Below are positions 1 to 8,708 of a DNA stretch of 64,000 nucleotides, piece after piece. Every line of letters begins with the position of its first letter. Within the stretch, counting starts at the first letter, position 1. The notes under the pieces are model-generated. The model did not search any database, was not told the origin of the DNA, and was given only the letters and a program-made list of their open reading frames with translations. Origin of the DNA: an uncultured Bacteroides sp. (lineage in GTDB: Bacteria > Bacteroidota > Bacteroidia > Bacteroidales > Bacteroidaceae); NCBI GenBank assembly GCA_900766195.1, contig CAAFUN010000093.1, forward strand, positions 62,001-126,000. Reading direction: 5' to 3'. A program made the position numbers and the translations under genes.

Positions 1-1
1 G

Positions 2-1639
2 GTCAGCAAAATAGCCGATATACGCTACATCGTAGTAAATTCGGAAGAAGATGCATTACTGCTAGAAAATAACCTGATCAAGAAATATAAACCGCGGTAC
101 AACGTATTACTAAAGGATGATAAGACCTATCCTTCTATCTGTGTACAGAATGAATATTTCCCACGAGTATTCAAGACTAGAAAAATAATACGAAACGGAT
201 CTTCATACTACGGTCCATACAGCCATGTACCTTCCATGTATGCATTGCTGAACCTTATAAAACATTTATATCCCTTACGCACATGTAATCTGAATCTTTC
301 ACCGGAAAACATCCGTGCAGGAAAGTTTAATGTTTGCTTAGAGTATCATATAAAGAATTGCGCCGGACCATGCGTAGGAAAGCAGACACTTAGTGATTAT
401 ATGCAGAATATAGAAGAGATCAAAGAGATACTAAAAGGGAATACGCAAGAAATCCAGAAGATGCTCTATCAACGTATGCAAGACTTAGCAGCCGATATGA
501 AATATGAAGAGGCACAACGAGTGAAAGAGCGCTATCAGCTAATTGAAAACTATAGAGCTAAATCTGAAGTAGTAAGCAACATTCTTCATAATATCGATGT
601 GTTCTCCATTGAGGAAGACGGTGATGGCAAATCAGCATACATCAACTATTTACATATTACAAACGGTGCCGTAAACCAGGCTTTCACTTTTGAATATAAA
701 AAACGTCTGAACGAATCCAAAGAAGAACTGTTGTCTTTAGGTATTATAGAGATGCGCGAACGATACAAAAGTCTCTCCCACGAGATAATAGTACCTTTTG
801 AAATGGATATGGAACTTAAAGACGTAACATTCACCATACCGCAACGTGGAGATAAAAAGAAGCTGCTGGAACTTTCCATACTCAACGTAAAGCAATATAA
901 AGCTGACCGATTGAAGCAGACGGAAAAACTGAATCCAGAGCAACGAAGTGTAAGACTAATGAAGGAAATACAGGACGAACTACATCTTGATCGTCTGCCG
1001 ATGCAAATAGAATGTTTTGATAATTCCAATATACAAGGTTCTGATGCAGTAGCTGCATGTGTCGTATTCAAAAAAGCGAAACCATCCAAAGGAGACTATA
1101 GAAAATACAATATAAAGACTGTAGAAGGACCTGATGACTATGCATCAATGAAAGAAGTCGTCAGACGTCGATATCAGCGCGCTATAGACGAGAAAGCGCC
1201 CCTACCCGACCTAATTATTACGGACGGAGGAAAAGGTCAGATGAGCGCCGTAAAAGAAGTTCTGGACGAACTAGGTGTAGACATTGCCATCGCCGGACTT
1301 GCAAAAGATGGCAAACACAGGACATCAGAGCTAATCTATGGGTTTCCTCCTCAGATCATTGGACTAAAGCAGCATACGCCTCTCTTTCAGCTCATGACAC
1401 AGATACAGGATGAAGTACATCGCTTTGCTATCACTTTCCATCGAGATAAACGAAGTAAACGACAGGTTGCCTCAGCATTAGATGAAATAAAGGGAATTGG
1501 CGAAAAAACAAAGACCTTATTACTCAAGGAATTTAAAAGCGTGAAACGCATCAAAGAAGCATCATTAGATGAGTTGAGTGCAATAACCGGCGAAGCCAAA
1601 GCACGCGTTATACATCTCTACTTCTCCAACCAAAATTAA
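2..1639 (+). CDS. uvrC: Excinuclease ABC subunit C, 5' end outside window
   Basis: Incision subunit of nucleotide excision repair, cutting the damaged strand on both sides of a lesion after UvrAB has marked it. The frame is open from base 2, so the start and part of the N-terminal GIY-YIG nuclease are missing; 545 codons are visible of a protein usually near 600. The UVR segment (YEEAQRVKERY) lies near nt 500. The RNase H-like second nuclease shows IECFDNSNIQG and LIITDGGKGQ between nt 1010 and 1240. A helix-hairpin-helix pair starting IKGIGEKTK closes the protein at nt 1480-1620. No defect is visible in the part present. Confidence 0.97.
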   Translation, partial: VSKIADIRYIVVNSEEDALLLENNLIKKYKPRYNVLLKDDKTYPSICVQNEYFPRVFKTRKIIRNGSSYYGPYSHVPSMYALLNLIKHLYPLRTCNLNLSPENIRAGKFNVCLEYHIKNCAGPCVGKQTLSDYMQNIEEIKEILKGNTQEIQKMLYQRMQDLAADMKYEEAQRVKERYQLIENYRAKSEVVSNILHNIDVFSIEEDGDGKSAYINYLHITNGAVNQAFTFEYKKRLNESKEELLSLGIIEMRERYKSLSHEIIVPFEMDMELKDVTFTIPQRGDKKKLLELSILNVKQYKADRLKQTEKLNPEQRSVRLMKEIQDELHLDRLPMQIECFDNSNIQGSDAVAACVVFKKAKPSKGDYRKYNIKTVEGPDDYASMKEVVRRRYQRAIDEKAPLPDLIITDGGKGQMSAVKEVLDELGVDIAIAGLAKDGKHRTSELIYGFPPQIIGLKQHTPLFQLMTQIQDEVHRFAITFHRDKRSKRQVASALDEIKGIGEKTKTLLLKEFKSVKRIKEASLDELSAITGEAKARVIHLYFSNQN

Positions 1640-2036
1640 GAAATAATCATACAAATAAATATATATTTGCATGATAGTTGTCAAATATTGTACCCAGCTC
1701 TCGCAACATATAGATATTTCATTAACGATATATATTACTCGAATCCGTTGAATACATAAGCGCAGTATGCTAGCAATTAATATACAAACACAATGCCTAT
1801 ACCCATTGATTACCAGGCAAATGCAAGATATTATAGGCACAATTAACTCGAAGTAAACATAGATCTCAATCAGTCCTTGACATTAAGATACCTTGAAAAA
1901 TAAAAGTTATTATTTCACACATTAAACACAAAATATACACTATATTTGCATAAACTGTCTAGACTTGAAGTCCACCAGTACATTCTGAGGATAACAAGTA
2001 ACAAAACTTTGATAATTTTTTTATAATAGACGAAGC
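1640..2036. other. Gene-free spacer between uvrC and dtd
   Basis: About 400 very AT-rich bases without a credible gene. It holds a TAnnTTTG promoter box at 1941 and a weak dyad, TGCCTATA at 1794-1801 with its complement at 1832-1839 and a 30-base loop. No clear terminator for uvrC is visible. Confidence 0.6.
1941..1948 (+). promoter_or_regulatory. Promoter -7 box TATATTTG for dtd operon
   Basis: Matches TAnnTTTG, the -7 element established for the Bacteroides primary sigma factor. It lies 88 bases before the dtd start and would drive dtd, the MazG-like gene and deoC as one transcript. Confidence 0.55.
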
Positions 2037-2489
2037 ATGAGAGTAGTCATACAGCGTGTTAGCCACGCTTCGGTAACAATAAACGGTAAATGTAAGTCCG
2101 ATATTAGCAAAGGCTTATTGGTACTTATAGGCATTGAAGAGGCGGACGGAAAAGAAGATATCGACTGGTTGTGCAAGAAGATACTTAATCTTCGTATTTT
2201 CGATGACGCAGAAGGAGTCATGAATCGCTCTGTTCTCGATATAGATGGAGAAATATTGGTTATCAGCCAGTTTACATTGCATGCATCAACAAAAAAAGGG
2301 AATAGACCATCCTATATTCATGCAGCAAAGCACGAAACAGCGGTACCACTCTATGAGCTATTCTGCAAAGAGTTAAGCTCAGGTTTAGGCAAAACAATCG
2401 GAACCGGAGAATTTGGTGCAGACATGAAAGTAGAACTACTAAACGATGGCCCAGTAACGATTTGCATGGACACTAAAAACAAAGAATAA
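2037..2489 (+). CDS. dtd: D-aminoacyl-tRNA deacylase
   Basis: Removes D-amino acids (and glycine mischarged on tRNA-Ala) from tRNA, a proofreading step in the cytoplasm. The 150-residue length is that of the bacterial DTD family. It begins with the family signature MRVVIQRVSHASV, carries the SQFTLHA strand that forms part of the active site (about residue 80), and the cross-subunit Gly-cisPro motif appears as NDGPVTI near residue 138. The stop codon TAA shares its last base with the ATG of the next gene (TAATG), so translational coupling with the MazG-like gene is likely. Confidence 0.96.
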   Translation: MRVVIQRVSHASVTINGKCKSDISKGLLVLIGIEEADGKEDIDWLCKKILNLRIFDDAEGVMNRSVLDIDGEILVISQFTLHASTKKGNRPSYIHAAKHETAVPLYELFCKELSSGLGKTIGTGEFGADMKVELLNDGPVTICMDTKNKE

Positions 2490-2827
2490 TGACACTTGAA
2501 GAAGCCCAAAAGACGGTGGATAACTGGATAAAAAGGTATGGCGTACGCTATTTCAACGAATTGACAAACATGGCTGTTCTAACTGAAGAAGTGGGCGAAC
2601 TAGCCAGAGTTATGGCACGGAAATATGGCGACCAGTCCTTTAAGGCCGGTGAAAAAGACAATCTGGATGAAGAGCTCACTGATATACTCTGGGTATTGTT
2701 ATGTATTGCAAACCAAACAGGAGTAAATCTAACCGAGGCTTTTGCCAGAAATATGGAAAAGAAAACAAAACGGGATAATACCCGTCATATCAATAATCCA
2801 AAATTACAGAATCATGGAGAAGAATGA
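2489..2827 (+). CDS. MazG-like nucleotide pyrophosphohydrolase
   Basis: Small all-alpha NTP pyrophosphohydrolase of the MazG / dCTPase type, expected to hydrolyse a nucleoside triphosphate to the monophosphate and so clean the nucleotide pool. The 112 residues contain the family's metal-binding helices, EEVGEL near residue 32 and DEELTDILW near residue 60. The substrate cannot be told from sequence. It overlaps dtd by one base and deoC by 14 bases, so the three genes form one tightly coupled operon; the shared theme is nucleotide and tRNA housekeeping. This is the single-domain short form, not the two-domain E. coli MazG. Confidence 0.85.
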   Translation: MTLEEAQKTVDNWIKRYGVRYFNELTNMAVLTEEVGELARVMARKYGDQSFKAGEKDNLDEELTDILWVLLCIANQTGVNLTEAFARNMEKKTKRDNTRHINNPKLQNHGEE

Positions 2828-3713
2828 ATCTAAAAACAAGTACGAAGCAGCATTAGCTAAATACAATACCCAGCTTGATGATGCTGAAGTAGCAGCCAAA
2901 GTGGCTAAGCTCATTAACGAAAAGGCTCCCGAAAACCACTCACAGGAAGTAAAAAAATTATTGTTTCATTGCATCGACCTCACTACTCTCAATACAACAG
3001 ACAGTGATATCAGCGTAATGGAGTTTACCCAAAGAGTTAATCGCTTTGACGAGCAATATCCAGATTTTGGTAACGTAGCAGCTATCTGCGTCTACCCTTG
3101 TTTTGCCGAAATAGTAAAAAGTACATTGGAGGTTGAAGACGTGAAAATAGCCTGTGTATCTGCAGGATTCCCTTCCTCACAAACCTTTACCGAGATAAAA
3201 ATTGCCGAAACAGCCATGGCACTTATGGAAGGAGCTGATGAAATAGACATTGTCCTGTCAGTAGGCAAATTCCTCAGTGGCGATTACGAAAATCTGTGTG
3301 ACGAAATACAGGAACTGAAAGATACTTGCAAAGACCATCACCTAAAAGTTATTCTTGAAACCGGTGCTTTGAAAAGTGCTTCCAACATCATGAAAGCCTC
3401 TATCCTATCCATGTATTCGGGAGCTGACTTCATCAAGACTTCTACTGGCAAACAGCAACCGGCCGCCACGCCTGAAGCAGCCTATGTGATGTGCCAAGCT
3501 ATAAAAGCTTACCATGAAACAACAGGCAATAAGATTGGATTTAAACCAGCTGGAGGACTAAATACTGTTGATGATGCCATTGTCTATTACACCATTGTGA
3601 AAGAAGTTTTAGGCGAAGAATGGCTTAATAACAAACTTTTCAGACTTGGTACAAGCCGTTTAGCTAGTCTGCTTTTGGCAGAAATTGACGGTGCACCCGC
3701 CTATTTCTTTTAA
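2814..3713 (+). CDS. deoC: Deoxyribose-phosphate aldolase
   Basis: Class I aldolase that splits 2-deoxyribose 5-phosphate into acetaldehyde and glyceraldehyde 3-phosphate in deoxynucleoside salvage. I use ATG 2814 (MEKNESKNKY, 299 aa); the same frame is open to 2742, but that extension lies inside the upstream gene and reads unlike the family. The Schiff-base lysine is in ADFIKTSTGKQ (about residue 205) and a second conserved lysine in IGFKPAGGL. The protein is longer than E. coli DeoC (about 259 aa) because of an N-terminal helical extension. The 14-base overlap with the preceding gene suggests coupled translation. Confidence 0.94.
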   Translation: MEKNESKNKYEAALAKYNTQLDDAEVAAKVAKLINEKAPENHSQEVKKLLFHCIDLTTLNTTDSDISVMEFTQRVNRFDEQYPDFGNVAAICVYPCFAEIVKSTLEVEDVKIACVSAGFPSSQTFTEIKIAETAMALMEGADEIDIVLSVGKFLSGDYENLCDEIQELKDTCKDHHLKVILETGALKSASNIMKASILSMYSGADFIKTSTGKQQPAATPEAAYVMCQAIKAYHETTGNKIGFKPAGGLNTVDDAIVYYTIVKEVLGEEWLNNKLFRLGTSRLASLLLAEIDGAPAYFF

Positions 3714-3784
3714 AGAAGAATAAGCCGCACACGTAAAAATAGCATTTAATATCCTCGTATAGGATGATAGTATTATAAAGAAAC

Positions 3785-3850
3785 TACCCCCGGTATAGAA
3801 TAACTCAAAAGTCTTATTTTCTTTTGGAGCCCAATTCTATACCGGGGGTA
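3785..3850. terminator. Long hairpin between convergent deoC and polyprenyl synthase
   Basis: A perfect 17-base inverted repeat (TACCCCCGGTATAGAAT at 3785-3801, its complement at 3834-3850) encloses a loop with an inner CAAAAG/CTTTTG pairing. It sits midway between the two convergent stop codons and could end transcription from both sides, though a clean U-tract is missing. Confidence 0.65.
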
Positions 3851-3903
3851 ATTCTTATGTCGAAAAGAATCTCAATTCAGTACATTCCTAGCACTGAAAA
3901 CTG

Positions 3904-4878
3904 TTATTTTCTTCTATCAACTACATAGTTCAAATACTCAACGAGAGACACTCTTGAAGCACAATCAGGTATGCCCATTAGAAGCTCACAAGCATTATTT
4001 TTAAATTCATCCATCTTCTTGATAGCATAGTCTATCCCACCGTTATCTTTTGTAAATTGAATTAATTCTGCTATTTCATCAGAAGTAGCTGTACCATTTT
4101 TTACTTTTACAGCAATATCGGCAGCATGCACATCCTTAGTATTATTCAAAGCATAAAGCGTGGGCAATGTTAGTTTACCTTCCAACATATCGTTTCCAGT
4201 TGGCTTGCCAATGTCCTTACTATCAAAGTAATCAAAAATATCATCTTTTATCTGAAAACAAAGGCCAATATATTCTCCTAACAAACGTGCTAATTCAACT
4301 TCTTCAGCACTCACATTTACCGATAATGCTGCCGCTTTAGTACAAGCAGCAAACAATGCAGACGTCTTCTTACGAATAACATCAAAGTAAATTTTTTCTG
4401 AAAACTCCGGATTACTGACATTCGAAAGTTGCAGAAGCTCTCCCTCGGATAAATCCTGCCCCAATTTTGACACTACATCAATAATGTCATGATTGCGCGT
4501 TTTGGACACCTGTACTAGTGAAGTAGCCAGCAAATAATCTCCAACCAGTACGGCAACTTTATTATTAAAGATGGCATTCACGGAGAGTTGTCCCCTACGT
4601 TCTGTACTCTCATCTACTACATCATCATGTACCAAACTGGCTGTATGCAACAGCTCGAGAGAAACAGCAGCATACAACGTCTCAGGACGAACACTACCAA
4701 AAAGTTTTGAAACAAGTAATAAAAGAATAGGGCGCATCATCTTACCATCCTTCTGTCTGATATGCAATATTGCATTATTCAACAAGGGGTTGGAGCTTGA
4801 AAGAGTACTGTCAAATAAATCTCTGAACTCTTCCAATTCAACTGTTATCGGAGCTTTAATTGATGCCAAATAGTCCAT
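3904..4878 (-). CDS. Trans-type polyprenyl diphosphate synthase
   Basis: Chain-elongating isoprenyl diphosphate synthase, in this lineage most likely making the side chain of menaquinone. The first aspartate-rich motif reads VHDDVVDES (about residue 85) and the second KDDIFDYFD (about residue 210), both intact. I place the start at 4878 (MDYLASIKAP, 324 aa) because a TAnnTTTG box on the minus strand (4895-4902) lies between this ATG and the alternative ATG at 4914. The bulky-residue positions that set chain length cannot be judged by eye, so octaprenyl versus shorter products is open. Divergent from polA. Confidence 0.9.
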   Translation of the reverse strand: MDYLASIKAPITVELEEFRDLFDSTLSSSNPLLNNAILHIRQKDGKMMRPILLLLVSKLFGSVRPETLYAAVSLELLHTASLVHDDVVDESTERRGQLSVNAIFNNKVAVLVGDYLLATSLVQVSKTRNHDIIDVVSKLGQDLSEGELLQLSNVSNPEFSEKIYFDVIRKKTSALFAACTKAAALSVNVSAEEVELARLLGEYIGLCFQIKDDIFDYFDSKDIGKPTGNDMLEGKLTLPTLYALNNTKDVHAADIAVKVKNGTATSDEIAELIQFTKDNGGIDYAIKKMDEFKNNACELLMGIPDCASRVSLVEYLNYVVDRRK

Positions 4879-4894
4879 AAATGCTATTTTCCCA

Positions 4895-4902
4895 CAAAAA
4901 TA
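4895..4902 (-). promoter_or_regulatory. Promoter -7 box for polyprenyl synthase
   Basis: Reads TATTTTTG on the minus strand, 16 bases before the chosen ATG, giving a very short leader. It is the main argument against the upstream start at 4914. Confidence 0.55.
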
Positions 4903-4963
4903 GTAATAAAACACTTAATACCGTATTTTTTTGTATTTTTACCACAAAAAAATAGATAAATAA

Positions 4964-7825
4964 ATGAATTCAAGCGACAAACTTTTCCTTCTTGATGCTT
5001 ACGCATTAATATATCGCGCCTATTATGCCTTTATAAGGACCCCTAGAATTAATTCCAAAGGTTTTAACACATCAGCTATATTAGGCTTTGTGAATACTCT
5101 CGAAGAAGTCCTCAGGAAAGAAGAGCCAACCCATATTGGAGTAGCATTTGACCCATCTGGTCCAACTTTCAGACACGAAGCTTACGAACAGTATAAAGCT
5201 CAACGTGAAGAAACTCCAGAAGCTATCCGCTTATCTGTTCCTATAATAAAAGATATCATTCGTGCCTACCGTATACCCATATTGGAAGTTGCCGGTTTTG
5301 AAGCCGATGACGTAATAGGAACTTTAGCTACCGAAGCAGGAAAGCAAGGTATTACCACATACATGATGACGCCTGATAAAGATTACGGACAGCTTGTATC
5401 TGATAAAGTCTACATGTATCGTCCCAAGCACGACAAAGGTTTCGAAGTTATGGGCGTAGAAGAGATAAAAGAAAAATTTGATATACAATCTCCCGCCCAG
5501 GTTATTGACATGCTCGGTCTTATGGGAGATTCCTCCGACAATATCCCGGGTTGTCCTGGTGTAGGAGAAAAAACAGCCCAAAAACTAATCAGTGAATTTG
5601 GAAGCGTAGAAAATTTATTGGAACATACCGACCAACTTAAAGGAGCGTTAAAGAATAAGGTGGAGACCAATAAGGAAATGATTATCTTCTCCAAATTTCT
5701 GGCCACAATAAAAACAGATGTACCTATTCAGTTGAAGATGGAAGAATTGGTGCGTGAAGAAATTGATGAAGAAGCACTCCGACAAATTTTTGAAGAATTG
5801 GAATTCCGAACTTTAATGGAACGAATCTTCAAAAGAAAGACCGAAGCCTTCTCTCCCACTTCAACCTCGAAAGACAATTCATCTTTTGGAGAACTCTTTG
5901 CTTCTGAAGAAAAATCAGCTGGCCCTCTATTTGCACAGAATGAAGCTCCACTACAAGGCAATCTCTTTGCTGTAAATCCACCCAATGGGCAAGGCAGCTC
6001 TGAAAATTCAAATCTCAGCAGCTTAGAAACCTTAAATGTAGACTATCAACTCATTGATACAAAGGACAAAAGAGCTGAAATAATTAAAAAGTTAATTACA
6101 TCTGAAATTCTCTCAATAGATACGGAAACCACTTCTACCGAACCAATGGAAGCAGAATTGGTAGGAATGAGCTTCAGTGTTGCCGAAAATGAAGCATACT
6201 ATGTCCCAATTCCTGCAGATCGTAAAGAAGCGTTAAAAATAGTAGAAGAGTTTAAAAGCCTCTTCGAAAATGAAAAAACCGTCAAAGTCGGACAAAATAT
6301 AAAATATGATATCATCGTCCTTCATAACTATGGAATAGAAGTGAAAGGAGAACTTTTTGATACCATGATTGCTCACTATCTTCTACAGCCCGAACTCAGA
6401 CACAACATGGATTACTTAGCCGAAATATATTTAAACTATAAAACAATTCATATAGATGAGCTCATCGGCGCAAAAGGCAAGAATCAGAAAAGCATGCGTG
6501 ACCTCCCACCCGAAAATGTCTATCGATATGCCTGCGAAGATGCTGATGTTACCTTAAAGTTGAAAGGCATTTTAGAAAAGGAATTAAAAGCACAAGGAGT
6601 AGAACCTTTATTCCTCGAAATAGAGATGCCACTTGTAAGGGTATTAGCTAATATAGAATGCAACGGAGTTCGCATAGACACCGAAGCCCTAAAGCAATCA
6701 TCTGCGCATTTCACTTCTCGACTGGAAGAAATAGAGAAAGACATATACGGACTTGCCGAAACGACCTTCAACATAGCCTCACCAAAGCAAGTTGGCGAAG
6801 TGCTATTTGACAAACTGAGGATAATTGAAAAAGCTAAGAAAACCAAGACTGGCCAGTATGTCACTTCGGAGGAAGTTCTTGAAAGCCTTAGAAATAAACA
6901 TCCCGTCATAGGAAAGATCTTGGAATATCGGGGTCTTAAAAAGCTATTGAGCACCTATATAGATGCACTACCCCAACTGATCAATCCACGTACAGGAAAG
7001 ATACATACTTCTTTCAACCAAGCAGTTACAGCCACAGGTAGGCTCAGTTCAAGCAATCCAAATCTCCAAAACATTCCAATTCGGGATGAAGATGGAAAAG
7101 AGATACGGAAAGCTTTCATTCCCGATGACGGATGTGAGTTCTTCTCGGCGGACTATTCCCAAATAGAACTTCGCATCATGGCTCACTTAAGTGAAGACAA
7201 AAATATGATAGATGCTTTCATGAGTGGGTATGACATACATGCCGCCACGGCAGCTAAAATATATAAGATAGATATTAAAGATGTTACTTCGGACATGCGC
7301 CGCAAAGCCAAAACAGCTAACTTCGGCATTATTTACGGCATTTCCATTTTCGGTTTGGCCGAACGTATGAATGTAGATCGCAAAGAAGCCAAAAAGCTTA
7401 TTGACGGATACTTCGCAACCTACCCACAAGTGCGTTCTTATATGGATAAAAGCATTGAGGTAGCTCGTGAAAAAGGTTATGTGGAAACAATCTTTCATCG
7501 CAAACGTTATCTGCCCGATATCAACTCCCACAATGCGACGGTAAGAGGCTATGCAGAACGTAATGCAATCAACGCTCCCATACAAGGAAGCGCAGCAGAT
7601 ATTATAAAAGTAGCAATGATTCACATCTATCAGCGGTTTTCTGCTTACAATCTGAAAGCAAAGATGATTCTTCAAGTCCATGACGAGTTAAATTTCAGTG
7701 TTCCAGAGCAAGAAAAAGAGCTTGTGCAACAAATTGTAATCGAAGAAATGGAACAGGCATATCGCATGTATGTACCTCTCAAAGCCGATTTTGGGTGGGG
7801 AAAGAACTGGCTTGAGGCACACTAA
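4964..7825 (+). CDS. polA: DNA polymerase I
   Basis: Fills gaps in repair and removes RNA primers. The 953 residues show all three domains. The 5' nuclease occupies about 1-290 (FEADDVIGTLA, MGDSSDNIPG). A serine/proline-rich linker of about 65 residues follows. The 3'-5' proofreading exonuclease has its acidic motifs intact (SIDTETTST near 380, YACEDAD near 521). The polymerase carries motif A DYSQIELR (about 729), motif B RRKAKTANFGIIYG (about 778) with the phenylalanine that favours dNTPs, and motif C VHDELNF (about 905). The gene stands alone and is followed by a strong terminator. Confidence 0.98.
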   Translation: MNSSDKLFLLDAYALIYRAYYAFIRTPRINSKGFNTSAILGFVNTLEEVLRKEEPTHIGVAFDPSGPTFRHEAYEQYKAQREETPEAIRLSVPIIKDIIRAYRIPILEVAGFEADDVIGTLATEAGKQGITTYMMTPDKDYGQLVSDKVYMYRPKHDKGFEVMGVEEIKEKFDIQSPAQVIDMLGLMGDSSDNIPGCPGVGEKTAQKLISEFGSVENLLEHTDQLKGALKNKVETNKEMIIFSKFLATIKTDVPIQLKMEELVREEIDEEALRQIFEELEFRTLMERIFKRKTEAFSPTSTSKDNSSFGELFASEEKSAGPLFAQNEAPLQGNLFAVNPPNGQGSSENSNLSSLETLNVDYQLIDTKDKRAEIIKKLITSEILSIDTETTSTEPMEAELVGMSFSVAENEAYYVPIPADRKEALKIVEEFKSLFENEKTVKVGQNIKYDIIVLHNYGIEVKGELFDTMIAHYLLQPELRHNMDYLAEIYLNYKTIHIDELIGAKGKNQKSMRDLPPENVYRYACEDADVTLKLKGILEKELKAQGVEPLFLEIEMPLVRVLANIECNGVRIDTEALKQSSAHFTSRLEEIEKDIYGLAETTFNIASPKQVGEVLFDKLRIIEKAKKTKTGQYVTSEEVLESLRNKHPVIGKILEYRGLKKLLSTYIDALPQLINPRTGKIHTSFNQAVTATGRLSSSNPNLQNIPIRDEDGKEIRKAFIPDDGCEFFSADYSQIELRIMAHLSEDKNMIDAFMSGYDIHAATAAKIYKIDIKDVTSDMRRKAKTANFGIIYGISIFGLAERMNVDRKEAKKLIDGYFATYPQVRSYMDKSIEVAREKGYVETIFHRKRYLPDINSHNATVRGYAERNAINAPIQGSAADIIKVAMIHIYQRFSAYNLKAKMILQVHDELNFSVPEQEKELVQQIVIEEMEQAYRMYVPLKADFGWGKNWLEAH

Positions 7826-7900
7826 AAGGCTCTATAACTTTATTTAACTTACAATCAGAAAGTAACACTTAGTAATAAGTAAATATACACTTTGTATGCA

Positions 7901-7937
7901 AAATATCCGGTAGCTTATCTACCGGATATTTTTTTGT
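7901..7937 (+). terminator. Rho-independent terminator of polA
   Basis: Stem AAATATCCGGTAG / CTACCGGATATTT around a 5-base loop, followed by a run of T. It starts 75 bases after the polA stop. Confidence 0.9.
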
Positions 7938-8033
7938 CTTTTATATCACCAAAAAGAAAGAATAAACAATAGGCGACTAATTACATTTTGATATTTTTAA
8001 ATGGATATTTTTTATTTATGTCAATATTCAATG

Positions 8034-8041
8034 TATATTTG
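8034..8041 (+). promoter_or_regulatory. Promoter -7 box for the DUF3836 gene
   Basis: TATATTTG, 60 bases upstream of the ATG at 8102. Confidence 0.6.
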
Positions 8042-8101
8042 CAGCATGAAAAGCGACATAATGTTAGCTTATTGTTGGTTTAATATAAAAAATAAATAGC
8101 C

Positions 8102-8494
8102 ATGAAAACAAAAGTATTTTTAAAGTCAGTTGTATTATCTGCAATAATTCTTTTCTGTGGCACAGTAGCTAAAGCGGACTATAAAAACAATCTCGTTTAC
8201 AATTCGGAAGAAAGAGATGGAGTAATGGTCGGACAAACCGTTTACAGAAAAGACGGAGAAAGTTTAGCAAACTACATGAAGTACAATTATCAGTATGACG
8301 ATCAGAAACGAATGATCGAAAGTGAAACACTGAAATGGAACAGTAACAAGGAGACTTGGGAAAATGACCTCCGTATTCAGTATGCTTATCAAGGAAAAAG
8401 TATCACCACTACTTATTATAAGTGGAATGATAAAAAGCAAGCTTACGAACTTGTTCCTGAGATGACCGTAACAATGGATAATCCTAATTTATAA
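8102..8494 (+). CDS. Small secreted protein, DUF3836-like
   Basis: A 130-residue exported protein of unknown function, restricted in my knowledge to Bacteroidales. The N-terminus is a classical signal peptide (MKTKVFLKSVVLSAIILFCG, cleavage near AKA-DY). The mature part is rich in Tyr, Asn, Lys and Trp and contains two alike beta-type segments (YNYQYDDQKRMI and YYKWNDKKQAYEL), typical of the family of small secreted proteins I know as DUF3836. It is a single-gene unit with its own promoter at 8034 and terminator at 8574. No catalytic motif is visible. Confidence 0.85.
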   Translation: MKTKVFLKSVVLSAIILFCGTVAKADYKNNLVYNSEERDGVMVGQTVYRKDGESLANYMKYNYQYDDQKRMIESETLKWNSNKETWENDLRIQYAYQGKSITTTYYKWNDKKQAYELVPEMTVTMDNPNL

Positions 8495-8573
8495 TATAAA
8501 TCACTCTCTTAAAAATCTAACATTAAAATTGGAAATACTGAAACCTTTATAAAGTTTTGTAAACCAAAAAGGG

Positions 8574-8608
8574 AGCTGGAATGCGTGAAGTATTCCAGCT
8601 TTTTTTTA
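8574..8608 (+). terminator. Rho-independent terminator of the DUF3836 gene
   Basis: Stem AGCTGGAAT / ATTCCAGCT with an 11-base loop and eight T, 80 bases after the stop codon. Confidence 0.92.
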
Positions 8609-8670
8609 TTCCATAAAGTATGCAATTACGGAAAAAATAGCAAAATTATATACAGTAACGGAAGATTATC

Positions 8671-8678
8671 TATCTTTG
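8671..8678 (+). promoter_or_regulatory. Promoter -7 box for ychF
   Basis: TATCTTTG, 31 bases upstream of the ychF ATG; it probably also serves the three genes behind it. Confidence 0.6.
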
Positions 8679-8708
8679 TAACAGATATAAGTAATAAGAT
8701 AATAGAAA

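Noticed and set aside
1565..1840. 91-codon minus-strand frame after uvrC
   Set aside because: It overlaps the uvrC end and consists of AT-driven Ile/Tyr/Cys codons without family features.
4878..4914. Upstream start for the polyprenyl synthase
   Set aside because: The promoter box at 4895-4902 lies downstream of that ATG, and the extra residues do not fit the family N-terminus.
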